64,000 nt of DNA from Amycolatopsis orientalis DSM 40040 = KCTC 9412 (GTDB lineage Bacteria > Actinomycetota > Actinomycetes > Mycobacteriales > Pseudonocardiaceae): contig NZ_ASJB01000080.1 in the NCBI RefSeq assembly GCF_000478275.1, positions 124,001 to 188,000 of the forward strand. Direction: 5' to 3'. Position 1 is the stretch's first letter, and each line of letters starts with the position of its first letter. Under the pieces are notes generated by a model. The model saw nothing but the letters and a program-made list of their open reading frames with translations, was not told the origin of the DNA and did no database searches. Below are positions 50,045 to 59,024 of the stretch, piece after piece. A program made the translations under genes and the position numbers.

Positions 50045-50461
50045 TCAGTCGAACGGGTTGTGCACCTGCGCCCCGAGCCCGGCCATGTCGGCGAGGTTCC
50101 GGGTGACCAGGGTCAGCTCGTGGACCCGGGCTGTCGCGGCGATCAGCCCGTCGATCGACGGCACTTTCCGGGGCGCGTACTGCCTGCCCCATTCGGCCGC
50201 GATCTCGGCGGTCACCGGCAGGATCCGTTCCGAGAACTGTGCGGTGAGCCCGCCCAGCCATTCGGCCAGGGCGTCCGCCCGTTCGCGATCCCGCTCTCCT
50301 CGATGCCTGAGTTTGCTTATCCCCCTCTCGATCTCTCCGACGGTCAGCGCGCTCAAATAGAGCCTGCTCGACGACACCCCGCCCCACCACCGGGCGAAAC
50401 CCGGGTTCTGGGTGCGGCGCCGAGCCTCGGACACGATGTTCGTGTCCAGCAGAAAGCTCAC
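50045..50461 (-). CDS. vapC: PIN-domain toxin, VapC type
   Basis: 138 residues from GTG 50461, overlapping the antitoxin stop as GTGA. SFLLDTNIVSEA gives the first metal ligand Asp6, ALTVGEIERGI gives Glu43, SIDGLIAATA gives Asp104, and LVTRNLADMAGLG completes the PIN active site. These are Mg-dependent ribonucleases that cut tRNA or rRNA when released from the antitoxin. The fourth acid (Asp125) is present, so the enzyme looks intact. Confidence 0.9.
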   Translation of the reverse strand: MSFLLDTNIVSEARRRTQNPGFARWWGGVSSSRLYLSALTVGEIERGISKLRHRGERDRERADALAEWLGGLTAQFSERILPVTAEIAAEWGRQYAPRKVPSIDGLIAATARVHELTLVTRNLADMAGLGAQVHNPFD

Positions 50462-50757
50462 CCGCTCACCTCCACGACATCCCTCGGCAGATCCTCCGCG
50501 CGTTCGGCGGCGATCTCCTCCAGCACGTCGGCCAGCGCCTCCCCGTATTCAGGGTGGTGCTGTTCACCGGAGAGCACGAGTTTGAAATCGACGGCCTCCC
50601 CGCCTCCTGCCAGCCTGCGGTAGTCCGCGATGTCCAGTACCACGGCCACCTCCTCCCCATGTTTGGTGACGAACTGCGGCCCTTCGGCCGCGGCCCGGCG
50701 CAGCAGCTCACTCAGCCGCTGCTTGGCGTCCTGTACCTGCCAGGTTGCTGCTTCCAT
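50458..50757 (-). CDS. Phd/YefM-family antitoxin
   Basis: 99 residues from ATG 50757. TWQVQDAKQRLSELLRRAAA and PQFVTKHGEEVAVVLDIADY form the Phd/YefM DNA-binding fold. The acidic C-terminus (about 60-99) should wrap the toxin. First gene of the pair, as usual for type II systems. GTCTAG repeats overlap the start codon and probably are the autoregulatory operator. Confidence 0.9.
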   Translation of the reverse strand: MEAATWQVQDAKQRLSELLRRAAAEGPQFVTKHGEEVAVVLDIADYRRLAGGGEAVDFKLVLSGEQHHPEYGEALADVLEEIAAERAEDLPRDVVEVSG

Positions 50758-50772
50758 CTAGACAGACTAGAC
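50757..50772 (-). promoter_or_regulatory. Operator-like repeat at the antitoxin start
   Basis: On the minus strand GTCTAG occurs twice (50772-50767 and 50763-50758), nine bases apart, and TCTAG/CTAGA at 50757-50771 makes a 5-bp inverted repeat. The second copy abuts the ATG, as expected for an autorepressing antitoxin. Confidence 0.4.
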
Positions 50773-50828
50773 GGATTTGGGGGGACTGGCAAGGGTAGGG
50801 AGAGGTCGTGACCGGTGAAAACGCGACG

Positions 50829-52385
50829 TCAGGCGAGTTCGCCCAGCGCCTTCCTATAGTCGTCGAGGTCGTAATCCATCTCGTGCTCGCCGGCTTCGCT
50901 CAGCTGGGCCGACAGCACGTCGATGAGGCGGTCGAAGATCTCGTCGCGCTCCTGCCCCGTCTCGCTCAGCCGCCGCACGGCCTGCCAGACCTCGGCGGGC
51001 TCGTCCGCCCAGAGCTGGTCGACGATCGTGGTCTTGAGCGCGAGCCGCATCCTCGGCTCGCCGTCGAAGGTCTCCTCGGCCAGCGCCTCGTGGTACTCGG
51101 GGTGCTCGCCGATCACCAGCAGACGGCGCTGTTCGGGGTCGGCGGGCTCGAGTTCCAGCTCCTCGTCGCCGATCTCCGTGTAGACCGTCGGGACGGCGAA
51201 CATCCGCCGCTGGAGGGCTTCCGCGAGTTCCGCCGGGTCCTCGATCCCCTCCGAACCGTCGAAGTAGACGTCGAGTGCGGAGTCCTCTTCCTGCGAGAAC
51301 TCCTCCAGGAACTCGGTCGCGCTCTCGAGCAGCGCCACGCGGGCACCCTCGGGAAGTCCGGCGCGGTCGGCGGCCCAGGTGACCCAGCCGAGCAGCGCGG
51401 GCTCCAGCGCGTCCTCGTACGCCTCGTCGACCTCGAACTCCCCGTCCAGCAAGGACTCCAGGAACCTGGCGAGCTTCTCGGGCCCGACCCGCAACGGGTT
51501 GCCCGGCTCGGTCTCGCAGCCGTAGTCGACGAGCAGGCGCGCGTAGAACCGCGTCGCCTCGGTGTCCTCCACAAGCCCGGAGCCGATGAAGTCGGCGACG
51601 ACCTCTTCGCGAACCCGCTCGGGCCACTCGATGATCTCGGGCGAGGGCTCGGGAGCGGGAAGGGCCCGGATCCAGGCCAGCGCGAGCGCGTGGAACCGCG
51701 CGTAGTCCTCGCTGACGTCGGGCTCCTCGACGACGTCCGTCGCCGCCAGCCCGTCCGCGAGCAGTTGGTGGGCGCGCTCGGGCAGCACTCGCTCCAGCGT
51801 GACCAGCTCCGGGTCGTCGGCGGCCTGCTGCCGCATCTCGGCCAGCACGTCGTGCGGCTTGTCGACCACGACGACGTCGCGGATCCGGCCACCCTCGGTG
51901 AAGTCGACCAGCGCGAGCAGGCCGTGCTCGACGTCGCCGCGCGAGAAGACGCAGAGAAGGGAGGACTCGTCACCGAAGACGTCGCCGGTCCGCCAGCAGT
52001 CCCCGACGGTCACCGCGGCCAGGTCGGCCGCCCATTCCGGCTCCGGGATCCCGCGGCCCAGCACGGTGCCGAGCGCGGCGGCGGCCGCCTCGCGCTCCTC
52101 CTCGGTCTCGGCGAACACGCGCAGCCCGGCGAGCAGCGCGGCCGCGGCGGGGGTGATCTTCCGCTCGGCGAACGCGATGAGTTCCAGGCCCAGCGGCTGC
52201 TCGCCCTCCTCGATCTCGAGGTCCCACCACTGGCCGAGCACCTCGGACGTCAGCAGCTCGACGTCGAGCACGTCGGGCTCGGCACCGAGGGTCGAGAAGT
52301 CCCGGAGGACGTCCTTGAAGAGGCCCGTCACACTCGGGGTGGAGGGCTGGGCTGCCTTCTTGCGGGCACGGCTGACCGGACTCAT
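50829..52385 (-). CDS. Large acidic protein of unknown function, MSPVSR N-terminus
   Basis: 518 residues from ATG 52385. It begins MSPVSRARKKAA, a basic tag, then becomes strongly acidic and helical throughout (many Asp/Glu/Leu). Segments such as TGDVFGDESSLLCVFSRGDV with LLALVDFTEGGRIRDVVVVD resemble the middle of the protein at 57879, which starts MSPVSRGRKPKK. No catalytic motif is visible and no membrane segment exists. I do not recognise a Pfam family. Possibly a scaffold or regulatory protein; function open. Confidence 0.75.
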   Translation of the reverse strand: MSPVSRARKKAAQPSTPSVTGLFKDVLRDFSTLGAEPDVLDVELLTSEVLGQWWDLEIEEGEQPLGLELIAFAERKITPAAAALLAGLRVFAETEEEREAAAAALGTVLGRGIPEPEWAADLAAVTVGDCWRTGDVFGDESSLLCVFSRGDVEHGLLALVDFTEGGRIRDVVVVDKPHDVLAEMRQQAADDPELVTLERVLPERAHQLLADGLAATDVVEEPDVSEDYARFHALALAWIRALPAPEPSPEIIEWPERVREEVVADFIGSGLVEDTEATRFYARLLVDYGCETEPGNPLRVGPEKLARFLESLLDGEFEVDEAYEDALEPALLGWVTWAADRAGLPEGARVALLESATEFLEEFSQEEDSALDVYFDGSEGIEDPAELAEALQRRMFAVPTVYTEIGDEELELEPADPEQRRLLVIGEHPEYHEALAEETFDGEPRMRLALKTTIVDQLWADEPAEVWQAVRRLSETGQERDEIFDRLIDVLSAQLSEAGEHEMDYDLDDYRKALGELA

Positions 52386-52583
52386 GGCGACATGTTTTCA
52401 CGGGGCACCGAACCCGCTCGTCGCGGTGGTCCCGGGCGCGAAACGCGGGGTCCGGTCGCGGGGAGGACGCGGGTGGACACCGGTTCAGGACCACCGCGAC
52501 TTCGACGGCCCCGCCAGTATGGCTCGACCTTCTTCGCCGGGTTTCCTCGGTTCACTTCGAATAACGACCGACGACGGGACCGG

Positions 52584-53897
52584 TTACGCCTTCGCCGTTT
52601 TCGGAATCGCGATTCTCGCCGCCTTGACCTCGGCGATCAGCCGGGTCTTCCGTTTGTGTATTTCCACCAATGTGCCGAGGTACGAGCTGAATTCTTCAGC
52701 CGTACCGGCCTTTTTGTGCACCGTGCGCAGTTTGCGCAACTGCCGGGCGGCCTCCCGGTAGGAGTTCGGATCTTTATGCGTGATCAATTCTTCGACATGG
52801 TCCCGGTATATGGGAATGGTCTCGGCCGGATGCGCGACGGAACGCGAATCCGCGAGTTCGACGCGCACCGCCAAAGAGGCTTCGAAACGCACCGCCGCCC
52901 GCCATGCCTCGTCGGCGCGATCCTCCCCGAGCAGTGCGCGGACGAGTTCGTCGGCGGCCTCCGTGCTTTCGGCGGCGAGTTCCCGCAACCGGGCGAGCGC
53001 GGACTTCCGCTGCGCGACCCACCGCCCCGTTTCCAGCGACTCCTCGCGCAGCGCGAGATACGTCGCACTGCCGGGATTCTCGTCGAATTCCTTGCGGGAC
53101 AAGGGAACTGGCTCCACCTCGGCCGGAGGCGCCTCTTCCTTCTTGTCGTGCGTGAGCGCCCGCGCCGCGTGCGCGATGGCCTCGCTGTGCCGTCCCGCCG
53201 CGCGCAGCACGCGCACGATCTTGAGGCTGACGTCGACCCGTGGCGGCTTGGCGGCGAGAATCGCGACGAGCGCGTCGACGTCGCCGGACGCCTCCGCCAG
53301 CTCCTCGCGCAACCGCTCGGCCGTCTCCCGTTTCGCCCCTGACGGCTGCTCCGCGAGCACACTGTCCACAGTAGATTTGATTCGGGCTATGCCCTTGTCC
53401 CCCAACGCGGTGGCGAAGTCGGCCAGGTCGATGACCGGCCAGCCCGGCCCGTCGAACTCCACTTCGAGGATCCAGTCGGCCAGGCTCTCCGGATCCGGCG
53501 GACGCGCGACGCAGGCCCGCGCGTACAGCTCGACGGCCCGGTCCAGCCGGTCCGCGACCTCGCCGGAGGCGTCGTCGATCTGTTCCAGCATCTCGCTGAT
53601 GTCGTCCACGGTCCGGCGGGCGAGCGGGGCGAGATCGGCGCGGCTGCCGGCGTCGAGGAGGCGCTGAAGCGTGTCGAGGACCGAGCCGACTTTCGCGGCG
53701 TACTCGACGTTCCCCGCCGTCACGGCGGTGTCCAGGAGGCGGTGCGCCTCGGCGAGATCACTCCCCTGGGTGACGAAACGGTTCTCCAGGGTCTGCCGTA
53801 ACACAGGGTCACGCTCGGCGTGGGCATGAAGCAGGTCCGCCAGCGTTTCCGCGTCCAAGGTGCGCAGGTAGGGGCGCAGATCCGTCGTCGAACTCAC
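52584..53897 (-). CDS. Helical-repeat protein of unknown function (DUF6880-like)
   Basis: 437 residues from GTG 53897, overlapping the stop of the sensor-like gene as GTGA. All-helical with TPR-like spacing; the C-terminal NSYREAARQLRKLRTVHKKA and FSSYLGTLVEIHKRKTRL resembles the tail of SWIM zinc-finger and DUF6880 proteins. The SWIM zinc finger itself is missing. Cytoplasmic. The name is tentative and function unknown. Confidence 0.7.
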   Translation of the reverse strand: MSSTTDLRPYLRTLDAETLADLLHAHAERDPVLRQTLENRFVTQGSDLAEAHRLLDTAVTAGNVEYAAKVGSVLDTLQRLLDAGSRADLAPLARRTVDDISEMLEQIDDASGEVADRLDRAVELYARACVARPPDPESLADWILEVEFDGPGWPVIDLADFATALGDKGIARIKSTVDSVLAEQPSGAKRETAERLREELAEASGDVDALVAILAAKPPRVDVSLKIVRVLRAAGRHSEAIAHAARALTHDKKEEAPPAEVEPVPLSRKEFDENPGSATYLALREESLETGRWVAQRKSALARLRELAAESTEAADELVRALLGEDRADEAWRAAVRFEASLAVRVELADSRSVAHPAETIPIYRDHVEELITHKDPNSYREAARQLRKLRTVHKKAGTAEEFSSYLGTLVEIHKRKTRLIAEVKAARIAIPKTAKA

Positions 53898-54826
53898 CCG
53901 GACAAGTCTGCCCGACCGGTTCGCCGACGCGTGTGGGCCAACAGCGTGCTCTTTTCGGCGTAATCGTGTACACGGTGTGACCAGCTCACCGGCGCCGGGA
54001 GCACTCCTTCGAGACGCGCCGGGCAGCGGATGATCGGGATCGGGAGCCGCCGCGCGAGCAGCATCACGACCGCCATCACCACCCCCGCGAGCAGCGAGAT
54101 CGCCGCGGTGGCGGCGAGGGCGCCGCTCAGCACCCGGCGTCCGCCGTCGATCGCGAGCTGCGCCGAGTACTCGATCTGGCGGGTGGCGAGGTCGCCGAGG
54201 GACCGGCCGACGACGCCGGCCGCGGCACGCCAGGCGTCCTGGCCGACGGGCGGCGGCGTGGCCGCGCTCAACGCCGTTTCGACCGCGCCGAACCGGCCCC
54301 AGTCCTCGCTTCCGACGAGATCCCGGTAGACCCGGCGACTACTTTCCGTCAGCGTTCCGGCGACGGCCGCGAGCCTGGACCGGTAGGCGCCGACGGCCGC
54401 GGCGTACTCGCGCCTCCCCTCGTCGTCGATCCCGGCGACCGCGAGGGAGTCGCTGCGGTCCATCCCTTCGACGACGGTGAGCAGTTCGACGGCGATCGTC
54501 TGCTGGTAGCCGACCTCGGCGTCGGGGGCGGTCCGCGCGATCTCGCGCAGGGAGGAAAGCGAGGTGTCGATGCGGTCGGCGTACGCGGTGTAGGTGGCGG
54601 AACGGCTGCCCGGAGCCTTCAACGCGACCGCCCGGTCCCGCTGCAGCGCCGCGATGTCCCGGCTCGCCCCGGCGAGGGCGACGGCTCCGGACTCCGCGTC
54701 GTCACGGGCCTGAATGGCCTGGTGGACCAGGAATCCGCCGATGAACAACGCGACGAGCACCAAGGCCGCGCTCGGCACGAACGCGATGGAGAGCATGCGA
54801 GAGCGAAGGCTTCGCTGGTACGTCAA
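53894..54826 (-). CDS. Nitrate/nitrite-sensing-type receptor lacking its kinase
   Basis: 310 residues from TTG 54826 (AGGA upstream); ATG 54796 is an alternative. Membrane helix 1 (about 13-35) is followed by an extracytoplasmic helical domain of about 200 residues rich in RDIAALQRDRAVALKAPGS-like features typical of NIT sensor domains, then helix 2 (about 235-258) ending LLARRLP. In full-length kinases HAMP and kinase domains follow at this point; here only about 50 residues of unlike sequence remain. It looks truncated or recombined, though its stop is coupled (GTGA) to the next gene. Confidence 0.72.
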   Translation of the reverse strand: MTYQRSLRSRMLSIAFVPSAALVLVALFIGGFLVHQAIQARDDAESGAVALAGASRDIAALQRDRAVALKAPGSRSATYTAYADRIDTSLSSLREIARTAPDAEVGYQQTIAVELLTVVEGMDRSDSLAVAGIDDEGRREYAAAVGAYRSRLAAVAGTLTESSRRVYRDLVGSEDWGRFGAVETALSAATPPPVGQDAWRAAAGVVGRSLGDLATRQIEYSAQLAIDGGRRVLSGALAATAAISLLAGVVMAVVMLLARRLPIPIIRCPARLEGVLPAPVSWSHRVHDYAEKSTLLAHTRRRTGRADLSG

Positions 54827-54868
54827 GGCTTTCCTTCCGGATCGATTCCCCGACGCCCAGCGACGCTA

Positions 54869-54886
54869 TGCAAGTTGCAAATTGCA
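54869..54886. promoter_or_regulatory. Overlapping TGCAA/TTGCA inverted repeats
   Basis: TGCAAGTTGCAAATTGCA contains two overlapping 11-base inverted repeats (TGCAA-G-TTGCA and TGCAA-A-TTGCA). It lies between the divergent sensor-like and MazG-like genes, 62 bases from the latter's start. It is unusually AT-rich for the region, so an operator is plausible. Confidence 0.4.
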
Positions 54887-54947
54887 CGTCAACGCCCGTC
54901 CGCCATACGGCGGTTAGCGCACCGTGACGATCTGGTAGGCACGGCAC

Positions 54948-55265
54948 GTGACTCTCGACGATCTCAACCAGCGCCTCCGCGACTTCGCCGCGGCCCGGTC
55001 CTGGGAACCGTTCCACACCCCGAAGAACCTGGTCATGGCGCTGTCCGGCGAGGTCGGCGAGCTGACCTCGCTGTTCCAGTGGCTCACGCCAGAGGAGTCC
55101 GAGAAGTGGCGTTCCGACCCCGAGCTGGCGCACAACGTCGTCGACGAAATCGCCGACGTCACGCTGTATCTGCTCCAGCTGGCGAACAGCCTCGGCGTCG
55201 ACCTGATCGAGGCGGCCAACGCCAAGATCGACCGGAACGAGCACCGCTTCCCGGCGCCCGGTTAG
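54948..55265 (+). CDS. MazG-like nucleotide pyrophosphohydrolase
   Basis: 105 residues starting at GTG 54948. NLVMALSGEVGELTSLFQWL carries the EVGE metal ligands (Glu35, Glu38), and VVDEIADVTLYLLQLA carries the ExxD pair (Glu67, Asp70). The all-alpha NTP-PPase fold at this length is close to dCTPase (DCTPP1/RS21-C6) types that remove non-canonical nucleotides. C-terminal KIDRNEHRFP is also typical. Confidence 0.9.
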   Translation: MTLDDLNQRLRDFAAARSWEPFHTPKNLVMALSGEVGELTSLFQWLTPEESEKWRSDPELAHNVVDEIADVTLYLLQLANSLGVDLIEAANAKIDRNEHRFPAPG

Positions 55266-55333
55266 CCGCCTTTCGGGTCTTGTGACGTCTTTAGCGAGCC
55301 GAAAGACTGTGCCGACGTCTCTGGAGGTGGCCC

Positions 55334-57853
55334 TTGTCGCGTTCGGCTCGCACCGTGGTCCTGGCCCTGATGCTGTCACTGAGCGCGGTCGTCGCGCCCG
55401 CCTACGCCGCGCCGCCGCCGGCGACCCCGCATCGCGACCCCGGCAACGGGCCGGACCGCAACGACGTCGCCGCGACCGACCCGCCGATGAGCGCCGCGCG
55501 CGCCGCGGCGGGAGAGAACGTCGCGGGCGACCGGTCCGGCTATCCGCGCAAGACCAACCTGCGGGTCTACCCGGAGAACCCGGCGGACAAGTCGATCAAA
55601 CTCGGGCTCGCGCCGTATCACGCGCTCGCGCCGAAGCTGAACGCCTTGCAGGGGCGCAGTAACCGGATCTCCGTCGAGATCGCCGGGCAGTCCGGTCTCG
55701 GCCGCGACCTCTACCTGGTGACGCTCACGGCGCCGGAGAGCCAGGCCGAGACGCGGCGGCAGGACGCGTGGCGGTCGCTGATCGAGAACGACCCGGCCCG
55801 TGCCGCGCGCGACCCGTTCCTGCGTCACGGCTACAAGGCTCCGGTGTGGATCAACAACAACATCCACGGCAACGAATGGGAAGGCACCGACGGGGCGCTG
55901 CGCGTCATCGAGAAGCTGGCGACGTCGAACGATCCCAAGACGACCGAGCTGCTGAAGCGGAATCGCTTCTACTTCAACGTCACCGCCAATCCGGACGGCC
56001 GGGTCGCCGGTACGCGGCAGACGTCGCAGGGCTTCGACCCCAACCGCGACTTCGTGACCGCGTCGCAGCCCGAGGTGCGGGCCATGCGCGGGATCGCCAT
56101 CGGCAAGCAGCCGCTGATGATGCTGGACGAACACGGCTACGTCGAGAACACGCTCATCGAGCCGACCACGCCGCCGCACGGCCAGAACTACGACTTCGAC
56201 CTCTACATCAAGCACGGGTACGCCAACGGGCTCGGCATGGAGCAGGCCGTCAAGGCACTCGGGCGGCCGGAGACGGCGAAGCCGGAGATCCCGTTCCGCG
56301 ACTACGAACCCGGCAGCTGGGACGGCTGGGCGCCGATCTACACCGCCCAGTACGCGATGTACCACGGCGCGGTGTCGTTCACGATCGAGATCCCGATGCG
56401 GGTCAACAACCAGGACTACGACACACAGCCCATGCCGGAACTCCAGCGGCGCTCGGTGATCAACACCGAGGTCGTCGAGGCCACCATCGGCAGCACGCTG
56501 GACTACGTCGACCGCAACCGCGGTGAGCTGATCGCGAACCAGATCGAGATGTTCCGCCGCGGCGAGGCGGGTGAGGCGCAGCGCGAGATCCCCGACGGCT
56601 TCGTGCCGGGCTTCGGGCCGGAAGACCGCTACCGCACGGAGTTCCCGCGCGCGTACGTCATCCCCGCCGGCGCCGACCAGCGCTCGGCCGTCGCCGCTTC
56701 CCGGCTCGTCGACCACCTGGTGGCCAACGACGTCCGGGTGCGACAGGCCGATCGGCCGTTCTCGCTGGCCGGACGGCGCTATCCGGCCGGTTCGTACCTC
56801 GTGGACATGCACCAGCCGAAGCGCGGCCTGGCGAACGTGATGCTGGAGCAGGGCAGCGACATCTCGGCGAAGGTGCCGGTCATGTACGACATCTCCGGCT
56901 GGAGCCACCGGCTGCTGTGGGGCGCGTCGGTCGACATCGTCCGTCAGGGCAGGCTCGACGTCCGGGCGCACGACGTCGCCGCGGCGGCGCCCACCGGCGG
57001 TATCGACGCCGCCCCCGGCCGTGACCTCGCGCTGAAGCTCACCGACGGCAAGGACGTCAGCGCCGTCAACGACCTGCTGAACCGGGGCCTCGCACTGGGC
57101 CGCACGGCCGACGGCACGATCGTCGTCCCCGCGTCGGCGCGTCCGGCGGCCGCCGAGGTGGCGGACCGCTACGGCGTCCGGCTCACCGAGGCCACCGGTG
57201 CGGCGACCCCGTTGGGCCGCAAGACGATCGCGGGAGCCGTCGGCGCGGACGAGCTGAAGGCGTTGCGGGACATGGGCTTCGACGTCCGGCCGGTGTCGGC
57301 GGCGGTGCTCAACGCCGGATTCGACTGGTCGCGGATCGACCTGCTGTTCGTGTCCTCGGGGCTCCGGTACACCGATCTCAACCCCGCCGCGCAGGACGCT
57401 CTACGCGCCTTCCTAGCTCGCGGCGGAGTGGTCACGCGCGGTTCCACAGGCGCACGGTTCAACACGGACGCGGGACTGCTCGAGGCCCGTCCGGTGGCGG
57501 GCTGGGAGGACGGCAACGGCGTCGTCTCGGTCGTCAACGGGACCGGACCGGTGGGCGGCGGCGCGCTGCCGCACTCGTTCGTCTACGGGCCGTTCTGGTT
57601 CACCGATCTCGGCTCCTCGGTGAGCGTCGAGCAGCGCTACGCGAGCGGGAATCCCCTGGTCGCGGGGCATTGGCGGACCCGGGACGACGGGACCGGCGGC
57701 CCGCTGCAGGCGGCGGGTCAGGCGGCCGTCGTGTCCGGTACCTCGGAACTCGGCGGGCGGGTGGTGCTGTTCGGCACCGAACCGCTCTTCCGCGATCACC
57801 CGAAGGGCTTGTACTCGCAGGTGGCCAAGGCGATTTACTGGGCCGCCGCCTGA
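55334..57853 (+). CDS. Secreted M14-family zinc carboxypeptidase
   Basis: 839 residues from TTG 55334, with GGAGGTGG just upstream. A signal peptide ends at AYA-APP. The M14 zinc motif HGNEWEG places His178 and Glu181, MLDEHGY gives the third ligand region, and FTIEIPM gives the likely catalytic Glu. NPDGR and DPNRDF in the middle are common in M14 proteins. A long C-terminal region (about 450-839) follows with a GATase-like beta/alpha fold (LLFVSSGLRYTDLNP, ALRAFLARGGVV). Probably digests extracellular or cell-wall peptides. Confidence 0.88.
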   Translation: MSRSARTVVLALMLSLSAVVAPAYAAPPPATPHRDPGNGPDRNDVAATDPPMSAARAAAGENVAGDRSGYPRKTNLRVYPENPADKSIKLGLAPYHALAPKLNALQGRSNRISVEIAGQSGLGRDLYLVTLTAPESQAETRRQDAWRSLIENDPARAARDPFLRHGYKAPVWINNNIHGNEWEGTDGALRVIEKLATSNDPKTTELLKRNRFYFNVTANPDGRVAGTRQTSQGFDPNRDFVTASQPEVRAMRGIAIGKQPLMMLDEHGYVENTLIEPTTPPHGQNYDFDLYIKHGYANGLGMEQAVKALGRPETAKPEIPFRDYEPGSWDGWAPIYTAQYAMYHGAVSFTIEIPMRVNNQDYDTQPMPELQRRSVINTEVVEATIGSTLDYVDRNRGELIANQIEMFRRGEAGEAQREIPDGFVPGFGPEDRYRTEFPRAYVIPAGADQRSAVAASRLVDHLVANDVRVRQADRPFSLAGRRYPAGSYLVDMHQPKRGLANVMLEQGSDISAKVPVMYDISGWSHRLLWGASVDIVRQGRLDVRAHDVAAAAPTGGIDAAPGRDLALKLTDGKDVSAVNDLLNRGLALGRTADGTIVVPASARPAAAEVADRYGVRLTEATGAATPLGRKTIAGAVGADELKALRDMGFDVRPVSAAVLNAGFDWSRIDLLFVSSGLRYTDLNPAAQDALRAFLARGGVVTRGSTGARFNTDAGLLEARPVAGWEDGNGVVSVVNGTGPVGGGALPHSFVYGPFWFTDLGSSVSVEQRYASGNPLVAGHWRTRDDGTGGPLQAAGQAAVVSGTSELGGRVVLFGTEPLFRDHPKGLYSQVAKAIYWAAA

Positions 57854-57878
57854 TCGAGACGGTCTACGCTCTGCGGTC

Positions 57879-59015
57879 ATGTCCCCCGTTTCCCGTGGCC
57901 GGAAGCCCAAAAAGGCCAAGAAGAACAAGAAGCAGGCGACGAAGTCGAAGTCTCCGCTCGCCGCCGAATCGGTGTCCATCCCCGACTGGTTCGACGAGGG
58001 CACCGAGAACGTCTTGGGCGGCGTCGGTGGTCTCCTGTCTTGCGAGACGGCCCGCGACCTCGAGCAGGCGACCTGTGAACTGCTCGGGGCCGCACTGAAG
58101 CGCGCTATCGACGACAGAAACGACGGTCTCGACTTCGATCTGTTCTTCGCCGCTCTGGTCGTCGAGGTGGCCGCTCAGGCGGAGACCGAGCCGACGGAGG
58201 CGCTGTGGCGACTACTGCACGGCCTGCTCGCGATCGCGGCGCCCGGCGTGGTGGCCACGCTGCGGTCCACGATCGCGGGCATCGAGTCCGCGAGCCTGTC
58301 GGAATGGCCGCGATCCCTCGCGAACATCGAGGCGACCGGTGACGTCTGGGAGATGCGTGACGGCTACGGCACCCGCCTCGCGGTGATCGCGGCCTACACC
58401 TATCCGGGCGTATACCTCTTTGACGTCGACATGTCCGGGTTGTGCGTCTTGGCCGACGGCCACGTCTACGACGACCTCGAGCAAGCCGTCGAAGCGTGGC
58501 GGAGGAAACTCGGCGACGAAGCCGGCGACGCGGAGCCGAGGGCGGTGACCGACACCGAACGGCTGACCGGCCTGGTCAGCTGCGATTTCCAGGTCATCGG
58601 CGATGAATCACGGGACGCACTGAACAATTGGCATCGCGCGCAACGCCGGTTCGAAGACCTCGAAGCGGCGCTGAAGAAGCGGAACATGCCGCTTCCGCCG
58701 CACCGGCTGTTCTTCGGTGACGCCGATCCGGCCGAAATGACCCGTCCGTTCACCGAATGGCATATCGAGCGCTACGGCACCGAGCCCGATCCCGAGGACG
58801 TGGAAGATCTCGCGGGCGAATGGATGGACGGCCTCGTGCCGGACACCCGGTTCGACGTTTCCCCCGGACGGATCGACTACTACCTGGACGTGATCGGGGA
58901 TTGGCGCGACCCGGCGGCGCTGGTGCTGCTGCGGAAGTGGGCGCGCTGGTTGGGCGAGCGGGCCGATCTGCCGTCTCCCCTGATGGAGCGGGTGGCCGCC
59001 AAGGCGACGAAGTAA
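57879..59015 (+). CDS. Protein of unknown function, MSPVSR N-terminus
   Basis: 378 residues from ATG 57879. Opens MSPVSRGRKPKKAKKNKKQA, a highly basic tail, then helical acidic sequence. A central segment TGDVWEMRDGYGTRLAVIAA then YTYPGVYLFDVDMSGLCVLA resembles the corresponding part of the protein at 50829. C-terminal PHRLFFGDADPAEMTRPFTE is distinctive. No catalytic motif recognised. Follows the carboxypeptidase by 25 bases; cytoplasmic. Confidence 0.78.
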   Translation: MSPVSRGRKPKKAKKNKKQATKSKSPLAAESVSIPDWFDEGTENVLGGVGGLLSCETARDLEQATCELLGAALKRAIDDRNDGLDFDLFFAALVVEVAAQAETEPTEALWRLLHGLLAIAAPGVVATLRSTIAGIESASLSEWPRSLANIEATGDVWEMRDGYGTRLAVIAAYTYPGVYLFDVDMSGLCVLADGHVYDDLEQAVEAWRRKLGDEAGDAEPRAVTDTERLTGLVSCDFQVIGDESRDALNNWHRAQRRFEDLEAALKKRNMPLPPHRLFFGDADPAEMTRPFTEWHIERYGTEPDPEDVEDLAGEWMDGLVPDTRFDVSPGRIDYYLDVIGDWRDPAALVLLRKWARWLGERADLPSPLMERVAAKATK

Positions 59016-59024
59016 CGTGGGGGT

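Noticed and set aside
50808..53342. 844-codon open frame on the plus strand
   Set aside because: Spans two minus-strand genes and the gap between them, with antisense composition and no ribosome site.
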